A stretch of 64,000 bases of DNA from Catonia carolina (lineage: Eukaryota > Arthropoda > Insecta > Hemiptera > Achilidae). The stretch is taken from contig JAQMRL010000001.1 of the NCBI GenBank assembly GCA_035578175.1, forward strand, positions 51,545,553 to 51,609,552, read 5' to 3'. The stretch's first letter is position 1. Each line of letters begins with the position of its first letter. Made by a program: the position numbers and the translations under genes. Shown here piece after piece: positions 32,906-43,390 of this stretch. The notes beneath the pieces are model-generated. The model was not told the origin of the DNA, ran no database searches, and worked only from the letters and a program-made list of their open reading frames with translations.

Positions 32906-32923
32906 ATCCCGGACGGGCCCCCA
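32906..32923 (-). promoter_or_regulatory. Primer-binding site, tRNA-Pro type
   Basis: On the minus strand TGGGGGCCCGTCCGGGAT lies three bases inside the 5' LTR. It matches the well-known retroviral tRNA-Pro primer site at 17 of 18 positions (C for T at the eighth). Confidence 0.85.
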
Positions 32924-32926
32924 ATT

Positions 32927-33189
32927 TGTGGGATTTGAATGGATGAAAATAAAACTCGTCACACGTCAATTTAACAAATTATTATTTAAACATGAAAATG
33001 AACATTATTACATCAGAATAAAAAGAATACAACATAAGAAAACAGTCTCTCGTCACTCGACACTTTCTTTTTACACACACACACTGGTTTCTTCTTCTGG
33101 CGTCGACCGTTATCCAGCTGTTGCGAGCTCACGTGCCATCTGAATCTCACCGGCGGGAAAACCAGCAAATTCGGTTTCCGATTCCTATA
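32927..33189 (-). repeat. 5' LTR of the gypsy element
   Basis: 263 bp, identical to the 3' LTR apart from the second base of its outer end (TATAGG here, TGTAGG there). The inner end is ATCCCACA, then AAT, then the primer site. Confidence 0.95.
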
Positions 33190-34049
33190 CTTATAATATT
33201 TCTTTTAACAGTATAAATAAAATTTGTAAATTGTTAATACTGGCATAATCTAAATAAATATTCTATAATTAATTATTGGTACCAGTTAATCGTCGATATT
33301 TATAAAATTTATGTAATTATATTTAAACGACAGCGGGATTAAAATCAAGATTGCGTGAGTCAAAAGTGTAACTAAATTGTGTATTGTTAAAGATAATTAA
33401 AAAATCAAAAACGGAGATGAACAATTAAATGAGTGATGTGAATAATCATAATAAAATAAATAACGTCTTTTAAAACGATAATTTGAATTTTTTACGAACA
33501 ATCAAAATTTATTAATCAAAATTTAAAATCCAACATGAAGAAACAAAGATCCGGTCAAAGCGTCGTTGTGGGTGAGACGATCTACGAGATGGCAACACGA
33601 CAATAATCTCCAATAAAAAGTTTAAATTATAGAAGGAAATTAAAAAATAGCATAATACATTATAATTAATGGAACGAAGTAACAAGTAAGGAATTATTAT
33701 TATCAATTTTCTAACACGGACTATTCAAATCTATTTAATAAAATCAATATAAATAATTTCAAGAATCAAAACCCTTTCATAGACGCCATATTCATACACA
33801 CAACAATACATAATTATTTCAGCAAACCATCTTAAAATAAATAACCGGTATGAACAACGAACAACATTTCTAAATTATATGTAAATTTTGTTAATCAATT
33901 ATAAAAGACCAGTATTTTATTGTAGTTAAAATCAAAGATTTAATTGTAATTTTTTTTATTTTAATATTTTTCATTGTTGCAATAAACCAAAGGAATTGTA
34001 CTCAAATAATAATAAATTAAAAAAAAATCCCTGAGGTATAAAACAAAAA
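33190..34049. other. Non-coding, AT-rich
   Basis: Low-complexity AT-rich sequence without a supported frame or repeat. Confidence 0.5.
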
Positions 34050-35483
34050 TAGTAGAGTCCTGAATCCTGAATCCTGAATCCTGGTTGAGAGGGCTAAGAA
34101 GCCCTATGATGGCGACATCGTGTTAAGGAACACCTGGTCGCTCGGGGAACAATATAACAGAATAATTGCAACCTCAAGAAATTTAGGGGGAATTTTATAG
34201 TTTAAATAGGAAATAGGATTCTGGTTCGTGGGACATTGGAACTGGGACTTGAAAGGAGGTAATTTATTTTTAGAAGTTATTTGTGGAAAATTTAAATTAA
34301 GGGACAAGTGGGTTTAAGAGCGGCTCTTTTATTTTATTTTATTTTTCAGTGGCCTTTTTTCAGTTTTGTGGGAGGCCTATTATCTTGGTGAGGGGAAGGC
34401 ATGCATTTTACTGAACGTGGACTAAAGGTATAATTTAAGGTAGGGGTTAGTGTATGATTTCAGGGGAGACGGAAAGGGAGAGTTTGGCATAATCACCGGC
34501 CTTTTTATCTTCTGAGTGTTTATTAATTTAAAATGGCGGCTCTTTTCACCGTAGTGGAGTGATTATGCATAGGAACATGGGGACAACTACCAACTGGGGG
34601 GAGTGAGTCATACAAGTAGGAGGGGCATGGACAAATAAGAGGAATACAGAGCAGAATAAAAATGTGGCAACTCTAAATTTTGTTAAGTGGGTCATACTAA
34701 AATTTAGATAAAGTCATGGAATGGTAATGGGATAGAGACTTCAGGTGGGTGTGGGCGTCGGTACAAGTCCTGAATGATCTGGGGTCCGTCAGTTTTCCCA
34801 GCGTCGTGTAGCCGTTTCGAGGTATTGTAAATAAAGTCCTCCATAGAAGGGAAGAGAAGGTGTTCGTGTATGATGCGATTGGATATAAGATAGTGGAACT
34901 GTGTGATGCACTGGAGGACTTTGTTCTGGTATGCTGAAGTACGTCTTTTGTTGGACTTGGAGAGAAAGGGCCACCATACCGGTGACCCGTACAAAAGGAA
35001 AGGACGTAGGATAGAGGAGTACATCAGAAGTTTCAGTTTTGAGGAGTATGCAGGAGAGAGGAACAAAGGGATGAGTAAAGCGAACAAGGCCCTACCCTTG
35101 CTAAGCTTGCTGTCAATGTGCTGTCGAAGTGTCAATCGTTTATCTAGGTCAACCCCTAGATATTTCACGCTGTTCTGCCATGGGAGGAGTTCCCCTTCCA
35201 ATCGTAGAGGCGGAGGAACATTGCGTTTTAGTGTAAAGTGGATTGCTTCGCATTTTGTGGGGTTAAGTGATAGTCTCCAGACACGACACCAGCTAGTGAT
35301 GTCTAGAAGCTGAGTTTGAAGCGCGCGGCAATTGAGGCGGAGGCATCTGCCGTGACGGTACAGAATAGCATCATCGGCAAACAGTCCGAATTGGATTGAA
35401 TCACGGACAGGAAAATCGAAGGTGTACATAAGATAGAGGATGGGCCCAAGGACCGAGCCCTGAGGTACACCCGTAGAGTAGAG
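34050..35483 (-). mobile_element. Jockey-like LINE, 5'-truncated, with tandem 3' tail
   Basis: The minus strand opens within the RT domain at STGVPQGSVLGPILYLMYT (about 35430-35480) and runs open to 34704. The catalytic FADD box follows in FGLFADDAILYRHGR (about 35340-35385), then LNPTKCEAIHF, YLGVDLDKRLTLRQHI, and LLYGSPVW with the C-terminal thumb region. The protein ends at FHDFI. A 3' untranslated region of about 620 bp follows, then a small hairpin (AGGGCT/AGCCCT, about 34087-34103), then the 7-bp tandem tail. Truncation in the middle of RT is the usual result of incomplete target-primed reverse transcription. The remaining frame has no internal stop, so the copy is fairly young. Confidence 0.88.
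34058..34083 (-). repeat. 7-bp tandem repeat at LINE 3' end
   Basis: TCCTGAA three times in a row plus a partial unit on the plus strand, that is (TTCAGGA)n read with the LINE. Short tandem tails instead of poly(A) occur at the 3' ends of several LINE clades, and this one marks the end of the element. Confidence 0.85.
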
Positions 35484-35932
35484 TCAGTTTATTGTAAAAT
35501 TTAGTATCTATATAATCCTTTATTAAAAATTAAAAAACATTTAAATTTAAAAATATCTTGTGTTAATTTATTTCTGATCCAATTTAATCGTAGCAGTAGT
35601 GAACGCTACAAAGTCTTACAGTATTGAATAATAGAATACAGAATCTGATAATTTTATTATTAAACATGATCAAAATGATCAATTAGTAAACTGTAAATTA
35701 TTTTTATTAAATTACAAAAGCCTTCAAAATTATAAAAAAGAACAGCCTGAAATTGATTAGGTTTGACATTTAAATTCTATAAATAATTATTATTGAGCCT
35801 AAGAGTAGAAAATTAATTGTTATGTTTTTATCGCCTCATGTTTAAATTGATAACTGCGCTTTGTGAGAGCCTCAGAGGGGCTGAATTGAAATTGGGTTTG
35901 ACAACATTAACGCGTTAATTAAAATTATTATT
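35484..35932. other. Non-coding, AT-rich
   Basis: Nothing recognisable. Confidence 0.5.
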
Positions 35933-36099
35933 GGCCGCCCCTGTAGCGTAGTGGTAGCGTGCTGGCGAACCATACGGAGGTATCGGGTTCGATTCCCGGC
36001 TAGGATCTGGAAATTGTAACAAGTCACAACCCAACATCATAATCCACTTTAGTCGCTAATGACCAAGCTGTTGATGCGACTTTAAGTAAAAAAAAAAAA
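35933..36099 (+). mobile_element. tRNA-derived SINE with 3' stem and A-tail (family S3)
   Basis: A box TAGCGTAGTGG (35944-35954) and perfect B box GGTTCGATTCC (35986-35996) in a tRNA-like head. The body ends with GTCGCTAATGACC...TGTTGATGCGAC, in which GTCGC pairs with GCGAC, followed by TTTAAGTAAA and a run of A. A stem just before the tail is a plausible recognition signal for the partner LINE. Confidence 0.85.
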
Positions 36100-36230
36100 T
36101 ATTATTGGCTTTAGGATATACTTACAGAATTTTATAACTGTCTTTTTGGGAAGGTATAAAAATAATATTATGCAGTAATTGATTCCAGAAGATTTTTTAT
36201 TTTGTGGAGTGCCATCTTCTTTATTGAAGA

Positions 36231-37018
36231 CTAGCAACCCTCGCTCGCTTCGCTTCACAGCAGCTTATGTAGGCCTCATTAAATTATTTTAAAACCTCTC
36301 TATATACAATATTTGTGGTTTTGTTGCCCTGTGGCAGCAAAATAAATTGGTTTTCTGCACTTCCAGCTCTAGAAAGTCCGACATAAAGTTGTCCATGAGT
36401 GAAAGTAGCTCTCTTATTTCAAATCAATGCCCAGCGTTTTAAATGTTTGTCCCTGCGATTTAACAGAATTGAATAGAATGCATAAAAGAATACCGATGGA
36501 AAAAAAGAGATAGTTGATATGTGGTTGAGATAAGAGATAGTAATACATGGTGCGGTACGCAGAGTAAATTGAAATATATGACTCATTCACTACCTGTCGA
36601 GTGAAAACAAATGTATGAAATACAGTACAAAAATAAAAATTTTGAATATTTCCGAATTTTTCATTTTTTTGGAATCGAATGTTATTTTTCACGTTTTTCT
36701 ATGAAATATATAAGTTAAATCGTGCTTGTAACCCAAAAATACAACATCCAGAGGACGTAGAAAAAATAAAAATGCTATGCACTCGATAAACTAAAACGTG
36801 CGACATCGTCACAGTTTAAGTTGCTAAACTCACTTAATTAAAGTTACTTATTTTAAAGAAAGTACTTACTTAAAGAAAGTTACAAAATAGCCTATATTGA
36901 TCAGGAAGCTCTAAGCTATGCAACAATGAAAGATTTTTTAAAATCAGTTCAGTAGTTTCTGAGATTACCTCATACAAACAAACAAACAGACGTTTCTTCT
37001 TTATTATATTAGTATAGA
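36231..37018 (-). mobile_element. Helitron, internally deleted, both ends present
   Basis: On the minus strand the element starts TCTATACTAATATAATAAAG at 37018, preceded by A. This is the classic insect Helitron 5' end, followed by the usual ...TTTGTTTGTTTG... and CTCAGAAACTACTGAACTG blocks. It ends ...GCGAGCGAGGGTTGCTAG at 36231, preceded by a short GC-rich hairpin region and followed by T. Helitrons insert between A and T, begin TC and end CTRR, so all four criteria are met. At 788 bp it lacks the Rep domain and most of the helicase. Such copies move by rolling-circle transposition using proteins from a full-length relative. Confidence 0.88.
36284..36480 (-). pseudogene. Helitron Rep/helicase C-terminus
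   Basis: The minus strand reads VKSQGQTFKTLGIDLK (about 36414-36465), then a one-base frameshift, then HGQLYVGLSRAGSAENQFIL and NIVYREVLK to a normal stop at 36284. The NKSQGQT and HGQLYV..SR boxes are the last helicase motifs of the Pif1-like domain of Helitron transposases. Everything upstream in this frame is unrelated AT-rich sequence, so the deletion junction lies near 36480. Confidence 0.85.
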
Positions 37019-37079
37019 TTAGCTCGAATTCTGGAAAATCGGTTTCTATCAAGGAACCACCCTCGAAAGAGTTTGTTTA

Positions 37080-37270
37080 CTCAGATTCGTTCAGTCTCTG
37101 ATATTTTCAACCACGAGCACTTCATTCGTTAAAATCTGCGCCTGTACTAAATTTTCCTTTGTGTAATTTACCGAGGTAGGCCCAGACTTCCTTATTTTGA
37201 TTATGGTCAACTCATGGTCCTCACCCAAACGTCTCAAAACCTCAACATTCGTCACTTGACTAACAAAGTA
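37080..37270 (-). mobile_element. LINE fragment (RTE-like)
   Basis: The minus strand reads QVTNVEVLRRLGEDHELTII, then KIRKSGPTSVNY. This corresponds to the ...H.TNVEVLRR.G.D.EL...IKRRKTAYLGH segment found in the fragment at 330-985. About 60 codons only, with no RT core. Confidence 0.65.
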
Positions 37271-38819
37271 AAAAAACTATCATCCTTGCTCTTTAGGAAA
37301 TATTTCATCATGGGATAGCAAAAGTCGATTTACGAGTATATCTTGAAGTGATAAGCATCATCTCAAGGTTCTAACCCGATGTATCAGAGTGAAGCTAGAA
37401 ACAAGAAAACTTACTATATTAACATGCAGATAATAAACTCAAGATATTTTTTCAGTTTTGTAATAACATTATTGTTGTTGACAACAAATCTCACTAAATA
37501 GATGGACATAGTGTTTCATCGGATATTCTCTCAAAAGTGATCAGATTAGTATTCAAACATGAAAATAATTCCCCAAATATAGAAGCAAAACAAACTACTA
37601 TAGTATAGACCACCTTCTTTTTGTAAAAAGCTGTTTGCGGTTAATTGCAATAAATTTAAAATATATTACGTATTTTTTATTCTTACCTTTCATCTAGAAT
37701 AATAAAATGAATACATCAGATCTTTATTCATGTACATAAATCAGTTTCGTCCCAATAAACGCCAGAAACTTTTAGTACAAATTCCATTTTATTATATTTT
37801 CGTTCACAAGGACTTTTGTGACCAAAGATATTTTAAAACATTTTTAAGTTTCTTTTTCGTATATTAAGAAATTAATAGGGTAATAAAAAGACTTATATTC
37901 TTTTATTATATTAGAATTTGGAGGTGTATAATATTTGCATACTTTTTTAAAGATTGAAACGATAAAATTCAAAACCTGGCACAATTCAAAAACGGCTCTT
38001 ATGAATACAAATAAAATTATATTCCGGGTAAAATTTATTAACGACTACACATTACATCAAAATTTCTCGTTATTACAGTCGAAAGGTTTTATGTGATGAC
38101 AGGAAGATAAAGATGCTTGCCGGTTATTCTTTTATTTACGAAATTCTGTGCATGATAAAATTTTGTTTTTTATTGTCTTCACAATTTCAAAATCATTTTA
38201 TTGCTGGTAGTTTTATAATAACTTATTAATACATTTAATACCCTTTTAAGTCATTTTAACGTCAGTAAAATTATTTTATGACTCTTATCCTACATAAAAT
38301 TTACATATTGGACCTCTAAATTTATACTGGTCAAACGAGTTGGAGTTACCGGCAAGGCTATAAATTTGCTAGATTATAAAATTGTATAAACTAAAGACCG
38401 TTATTTATATAACATGCAGTTGAAGCAATAACATTTTGATGTTTAGTGTAGGTAGTAATAAAAAATTTAATAGAGTTATATTAAAAAGAACCCGCAAATG
38501 GTACACAAAATTAATTTATGTGATTCATTATTTTCATAACAGTACGACGCGTTTATTACAGCTGTCGTGGAAACAATAAGTGCGTGTAAATTATCGAACT
38601 AAAAATCCGTTACTATAGAATTACCACCAACATACAATATCAGTTTTTTGTTTTCTCAAAAAATATGTAGGTATTCAATCAATTATGAGCAAGAATTTTT
38701 CCGAATTGTAAAATGAGTATTATTCAATTTGCTAAGAAAAAGTAAAGTATAAAATCCGAGGTTTGACTTCCTCCAGCTTTTATTTAACTTAACGCTACTG
38801 GACGGAAATTGAGACATCA
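37271..38819. other. Non-coding, AT-rich
   Basis: No supported frame, repeat or motif. Confidence 0.5.
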
Positions 38820-39180
38820 GTATTTTCTTCTTCTTATCGTCCCTATCGGGCTCAGATGTTGGTGATCATTATGGCTATTTTAACCTTATTAGTCGCAATC
38901 CGGAACAATGCCGCGGAGCTCTTACCGAACCAGGTCCTCAAATTAGCGAGCAAGGAAATTTTTCTTCTACCAGGATTCCTCTTTTCTCCATCTTCAGCCG
39001 CAGAATGCACTGTAGTAGATCATATCTTTTTTGATTACTCATTATATGACCGAAGCTTCAGCTTATGGTAGTTAACAATTTTGATCTATTCCAGACTCTT
39101 GTTCATTCTCAACAAAACTTTAACATTAGTGACTTTCTGCGTCCACGAAATTCTCAATATTCTTCTCATAGAGTCATCAC
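38820..39180 (-). mobile_element. LINE fragment (RTE-like), 3' end
   Basis: On the minus strand: MRRILRISWTQKVTNVKVLL, a stop, degraded middle, then RNPGRRKISLLANLRTWFGK and SSAALFRIATNKVKIAIMI, then a tail ending GATAAGAAGAAG. This is the full run from RISW to the C-terminus of the RTE-like family. The 71-codon plus-strand open stretch (38856-39071) is its shadow. Confidence 0.75.
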
Positions 39181-39189
39181 TATACTAAG

Positions 39190-39620
39190 TCATTAAAATA
39201 TAGTATACATATTTTCTATAAATGTTTTCTTCTTCCTCTATCATTCCAGGATTAGGTACCAGGACAGGTTCCGGCATCCACTGGTCGCCCCGGATCAATC
39301 CTTCAAATTGATGTATAACATTTGGCCAGTCTGGGGATCCTGAGTGAAGACACTCTTTGCAGATGATCGGTTCAATTCCGACGGTACTCCATAGCTGTCT
39401 TCTTAAGAGAACCAACACGTAATTCTTGCCGTATATCCTCGTTTCTGAACCAATCCAGTTTCCTCAAGCCTTTAACGCTTCTCAAAGAACGCATTTCTCC
39501 AGACTGAATGGAATTCTCGTAGTTCTCTTCCTCACTCAAACATCACTGCGACATTTAAATGTTGAAACAGCCATTATCTTATAAAACTTCAACAATGAGT
39601 CAGTTTGGACCCTTCCTTTC
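39190..39620 (-). mobile_element. LINE fragment of a second RTE/BovB-like family
   Basis: The minus strand, through frameshifts, reads LLKFYKIMAVSTFKCRSDV, then SLEKCVL near an R-S-V-K-G stretch, then RNEDIRQELRVGSLKKTA. This follows the LKFYK.MAVP.LLYGSE.W....E..IQ.AEMRFLR.V.G....D.IRNEDIR.EL series. The fragment at 42490-43390 belongs to a similar type. Frames are broken and the extent to 39190 is approximate. Confidence 0.6.
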
Positions 39621-42489
39621 AAATTGCCAATGTATTGTACCACAAACTCACTAAATCTTCATACGATTTTTAGCAGATCATTATATCTTCTTTGTATGAT
39701 ACATTATATCCCAAATTGGCAAAATGACTTACCTGCTCCGGAATTACATTAGTTTCGGAACTAGGACACGAAATATCGACATACGAACTGTTTTGAATGT
39801 GTTACATAAAATAATATTGATTATTTTTCTATTTGTGTACTGATGCTAAGGTTAGCCAAAGGATCACTAAGGCCGTCCGTACATAGCGTAACCCGGAAGC
39901 GGTTTAAGTCACTAAGATATTTTCTAGTCGATGCAACTTATTTACTGAATATCAACCCATTGAATAGGTTCAAAAATTTAAGTATTAAGGCATTATGCTT
40001 TGTTAATTATTCTTTCACCTATCATATTCGCTGTTTGGTTGTTCCAAATAGTTGTGAATTTCACTAACAAATTTATTTTAAAATCATCTATAACTCCAGG
40101 CTATTTCTGCCAGATAGTTCTGTGTCGTTCAAAAAGAATCAAAACTTCTCTGCCAGCTGCTCAGTCACCATACGTCTCTTATTTTCGTGACTATTAATCC
40201 AAGCGTGTCATTCCTTGTAATTACATCCGTCTTTTAAAATGTCCGGTGTATTATATTTTATATAAATGTATTTACGAATCAATCATGCAATTATTACATT
40301 GCCTCTCATATTGAAGGCGGCACTAGCAGATTATCGTTCATGACTATTATGGTTTTCAAAGACCAGATTTCATAAAGAGTTCTTAATATCAGTTCAGAAA
40401 ATTTATCAAACTCGTTTTAATTCCTTCCTTAGAATATAGACAACACTCTATCTACGAAATTCAGCAGTACAATCATGGAATTTGTTACCTAGGCGGAGAC
40501 ACAACTTCCACATATATTCTAACTTTCTTTTTTCTGCATTAATGAATAATGAACACTCACACTGACGCATATTTTTTAATTTAGTGGAGCCCATTCAATC
40601 CTTTTTGAGTTACAAAAACCATGTTTCATGTACAAATGTAGACTGGTAATTTGAATGTCATCGTGTAAAAAGTTTGTCCGATAGAAGCCAGTCTCTTGTA
40701 CAAATAAAAAGAAGGACCGTTCTGCTTTCAACGATCTCACAGAACCACTTCCTTCCATTTATATTACTCTGTCGAATGATAGGATAAGGAATGTAGTGTT
40801 AATAAAGAAGAGTGTCTGCTGTTTTTCTATCATTTGAGCAATAAATACGTGTTAGGAGGCAGGGTGAGATATGCACTCGGAAAGATAAAGTGAGTCGAAT
40901 AATGACGCTCTGGGTGAGTAAGAGGGAGCAAGAACATGAGAGAAAGAAGAGGCTCGTTCTCTATGAAGTGAAGACGGATGTCTGCGACTTCTCAGCTCGA
41001 GGGGGGGGACTCTACTCTTGTAGGAATATAAATTTTCGCGCTCCAGGCTATAAATTGGCCGATGCGAACAGGACAAGGGGAGGCAGGCCGCTAGCTCTTT
41101 TAATATTTCCTTGTCAGCCATATTTCTTCTCGTGTGCCGCTTCCTAATAACATTCAGGCTGTCACCCCTCGACCGCCTATCTAATGACTTGCCCATGATT
41201 TACGCCACACATTTCTCATCCTCAGACAAAGACCGAGGCAGGCAGAGACGAATGAAGGAGACACTGGCAGATTATTTTTCATGACTCTGATGGGTTATTT
41301 TTCTCTTCTTCTCTTTTGTAACATAATACGTTCCAGCGCAAACACGAACCCTCTTCTACCCCTCACCCAACTAACATTTATCACTCTTTCTCTATCTTTT
41401 TCATTATTCTTTCTTGCTCTTTATTTTTCTACATCTTGTTCACCACTACTGACCCACTTTTATTACCGCTGTAATAAATCATAACTCAACTGACATATGT
41501 TTGCCACGATAAAAAGTGACTGCTGAAAATTTTAATTACGCATATATTTCACTAACAGCAGGCAAATTAAATAAGTGAATTTTGTACGGAGGTATGGATT
41601 AAAAAATATGGATCTCATTTTATATATTCAAGGGTTGCAATACTTCTTTACTCTTTTATTTTGTGACACATTAAGAATTTCGGTTTTACGATTGGCAATA
41701 TTGTATATTTCTATTATCCACAAAGGAATAATCTAGTGACTAATAGTAGTTACTATATTATTCTAGAACGCCGATTATTCGAATTAAACAAAGCAAACTT
41801 GGATTTGGATAGACAAAATTCAAGGGGTACCATACAACATTGAAAAATACGAAAACAAAAAGCCAGAACATTTATTGTACGTCAGTTTAATTACTACCGA
41901 TGATATAGATAAGGGGTGGGTCCAAGGTGCTCAGCAACCCCCGAAGTGAAAAAAAGAAAAAATAATTGTAAAGATTACTAAATTTTACCAATAACAGGAA
42001 ACCTACCAAGTTAAATTAAATAACTAAATAAAATAATTTAAACTAGCGTCGCCTAACAAACTTCTTTAATATATTATTAGCTATTAATTCAAATCATTGT
42101 AAAATCACCGCTCGTTTTGCGGTCGTTTGGATTCGGTTGTGCTTAGCTCCTTAGGTCATGTATAAAAACAGTCACCACTGTATACTGGGTGGATGTGGCT
42201 CGTTCTCCTCCTCCGACTACAGTTTCGATCTACAGTTTGGAGCGATCAAAACCGGTAAATCCTCCTGCCTGGGACAGTCGGTATGATCCGACAGGGAATG
42301 GATGACAACTGGTTCATAAAACAAATTTTTAAGACACTAAAGAGTAGACCTAAGGTGTCGGATAAATGGTTTAAAGAAGTCAGAGTCCTTGAAAAATAAA
42401 GGGTTTTAATTTTTTAAGCACTTTGAGGAAATAGAGGTATTAGTGTGTACTTACCACACTAACACTGAGGGATACAGAGGGATACCAGA
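39621..42489. other. Non-coding; GC-richer island at 40850-41240
   Basis: No gene supported. The 114-codon minus-strand and 85-codon plus-strand open stretches at 40852-41196 overlap each other within the island and carry no motif. A weak 36-bp near-repeat, CACTRGCAGATTAT..TTCATGACT, occurs at about 40321 and 41262. A hairpin (GTCGG/CCGAC) lies at about 42278-42293. Confidence 0.4.
40850..41240. promoter_or_regulatory. Candidate conserved non-coding island
   Basis: About 390 bp of high-complexity sequence, much richer in G+C than its surroundings, with TATAAATTTTCGCGC, GGCTATAAATTGG and an eight-G run. It is not a repeat seen elsewhere in the window and has no codon structure. Regulatory function is inference only. 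Confidence 0.3.
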
Positions 42490-43390
42490 GGGATAATAGC
42501 AGTGGAGAACTCCAATTCTGAAAAAGTAATTATTAATAGAGGAGTAAGAAAAGGGTGTGGTCTGTCACCCACTTTGTTTAATATTTGTTTGGATGACGTG
42601 ATCAGAAGGTGGAAGTCTCAAATACACACTGGTATTCTCATAGGAGAAGATAGGGTTGTAAACTGCCTATTATTTGCCGATTACCTGATAGTGCTACAGG
42701 AGAATGAGGATGACCTGCAGAAAGCACTTTTCAAGCTGAACAAACTCTGCAAAGAATATAAGTTGACAGTTTTGACGAAGAAGACCAAGATAATGGCATT
42801 TAGCGGGAAGGAGCCAGTCAGAACCTAAATTGTTATAGATAATAATATTTTGGAACAGATCTCCCACTTTCAGTATCTAAGTTGCAAAATTACGTACCAA
42901 CAGGTTAAATATGATTACAATAAGATGCACGGATTTCAGCAAATATGCGGAGCTATCCACCGCACTTTAAAAAATAGCACCAGCAAAAACACAAGGTTGT
43001 AATTTTATAAAACATTAACACTGCCGACCCTACTCTATGGCAGTGAAACTTCGGTGCTATCAAAGCGAGAGGAGAGTAGATAGCAGGCATCTGAAATGAA
43101 ATTTCTTCGACATACATATGTGTGTAGTGGAGAAGATCGTTACAGGAATACCGAGATAAGGAAAGAACTCATCATCTTCTCTATAAACAACAAGGTATCC
43201 CAGAACAGAATGCAGTAGTTAGAGCATGTGAGCAGAATGCGGGAGGATAGGATACCTAAGCAGACACTGGGCTATAAGCCGGAGGGGAGGAGAGAACGAG
43301 GACGCCCGAGTAAGAGTAGGCAGATTTTAGAGGTTCGGAACAGGCAGAGATGCCTAATCCTTGAAAGGTAGAAGAAAAAGTATGACCATT
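42490..43390 (+). mobile_element. LINE fragment (RTE/BovB-like), RT to 3' end
   Basis: A 108-codon stretch (42502-42828) carries RT motifs: RGVRKGCGLSPTLFNICLDD (motif B region, RQGCPLSP usually), then VNCLLFADYLIVLQENEDDL, where FADY replaces the catalytic FADD. After a stop come ISHFQYLSCKIT, TLTLPTLLYGSE, SEMKFLRH and RYRNTEIRKEL. Last comes YKPEGRRERGRPSKSR, the well-known ending of this family. At least four stops occur. The changed FADY box and the stops show it is dead. Confidence 0.82.

Larger units (their letters stand above)
27824..33189 (-). mobile_element. Intact Ty3/gypsy LTR retrotransposon
   Basis: Two 263-bp LTRs (27824-28086 and 32927-33189) flank a single long gag-pol frame on the minus strand. 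The primer site next to the 5' LTR fits tRNA-Pro. The domain order protease, RT, RNase H, integrase is that of Ty3/gypsy (Metaviridae), not copia. There is no env-like frame. The LTRs are identical except at the second base of the outer end (minus strand: TG at the 3' LTR, TA at the 5' LTR). The frame is intact, so the insertion is young and could be active. A clean 5-bp target duplication is not visible: left flank ...ATTTA, right flank CTTAT.... The identity of the flanking bases may be blurred by change at the 5' LTR edge. Confidence 0.95.

Noticed and set aside
27819..33194. 5-bp target duplication of the gypsy element
   Set aside because: ATTTA and CTTAT do not match. TATTTA/TACTTA would match at five of six only if the LTR were two bases shorter, so I leave it open.
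40852..41196. Overlapping ORFs on both strands in a GC-richer island
   Set aside because: Neither has motifs, and higher G+C alone lengthens chance ORFs. I treat the island as possible regulatory DNA.
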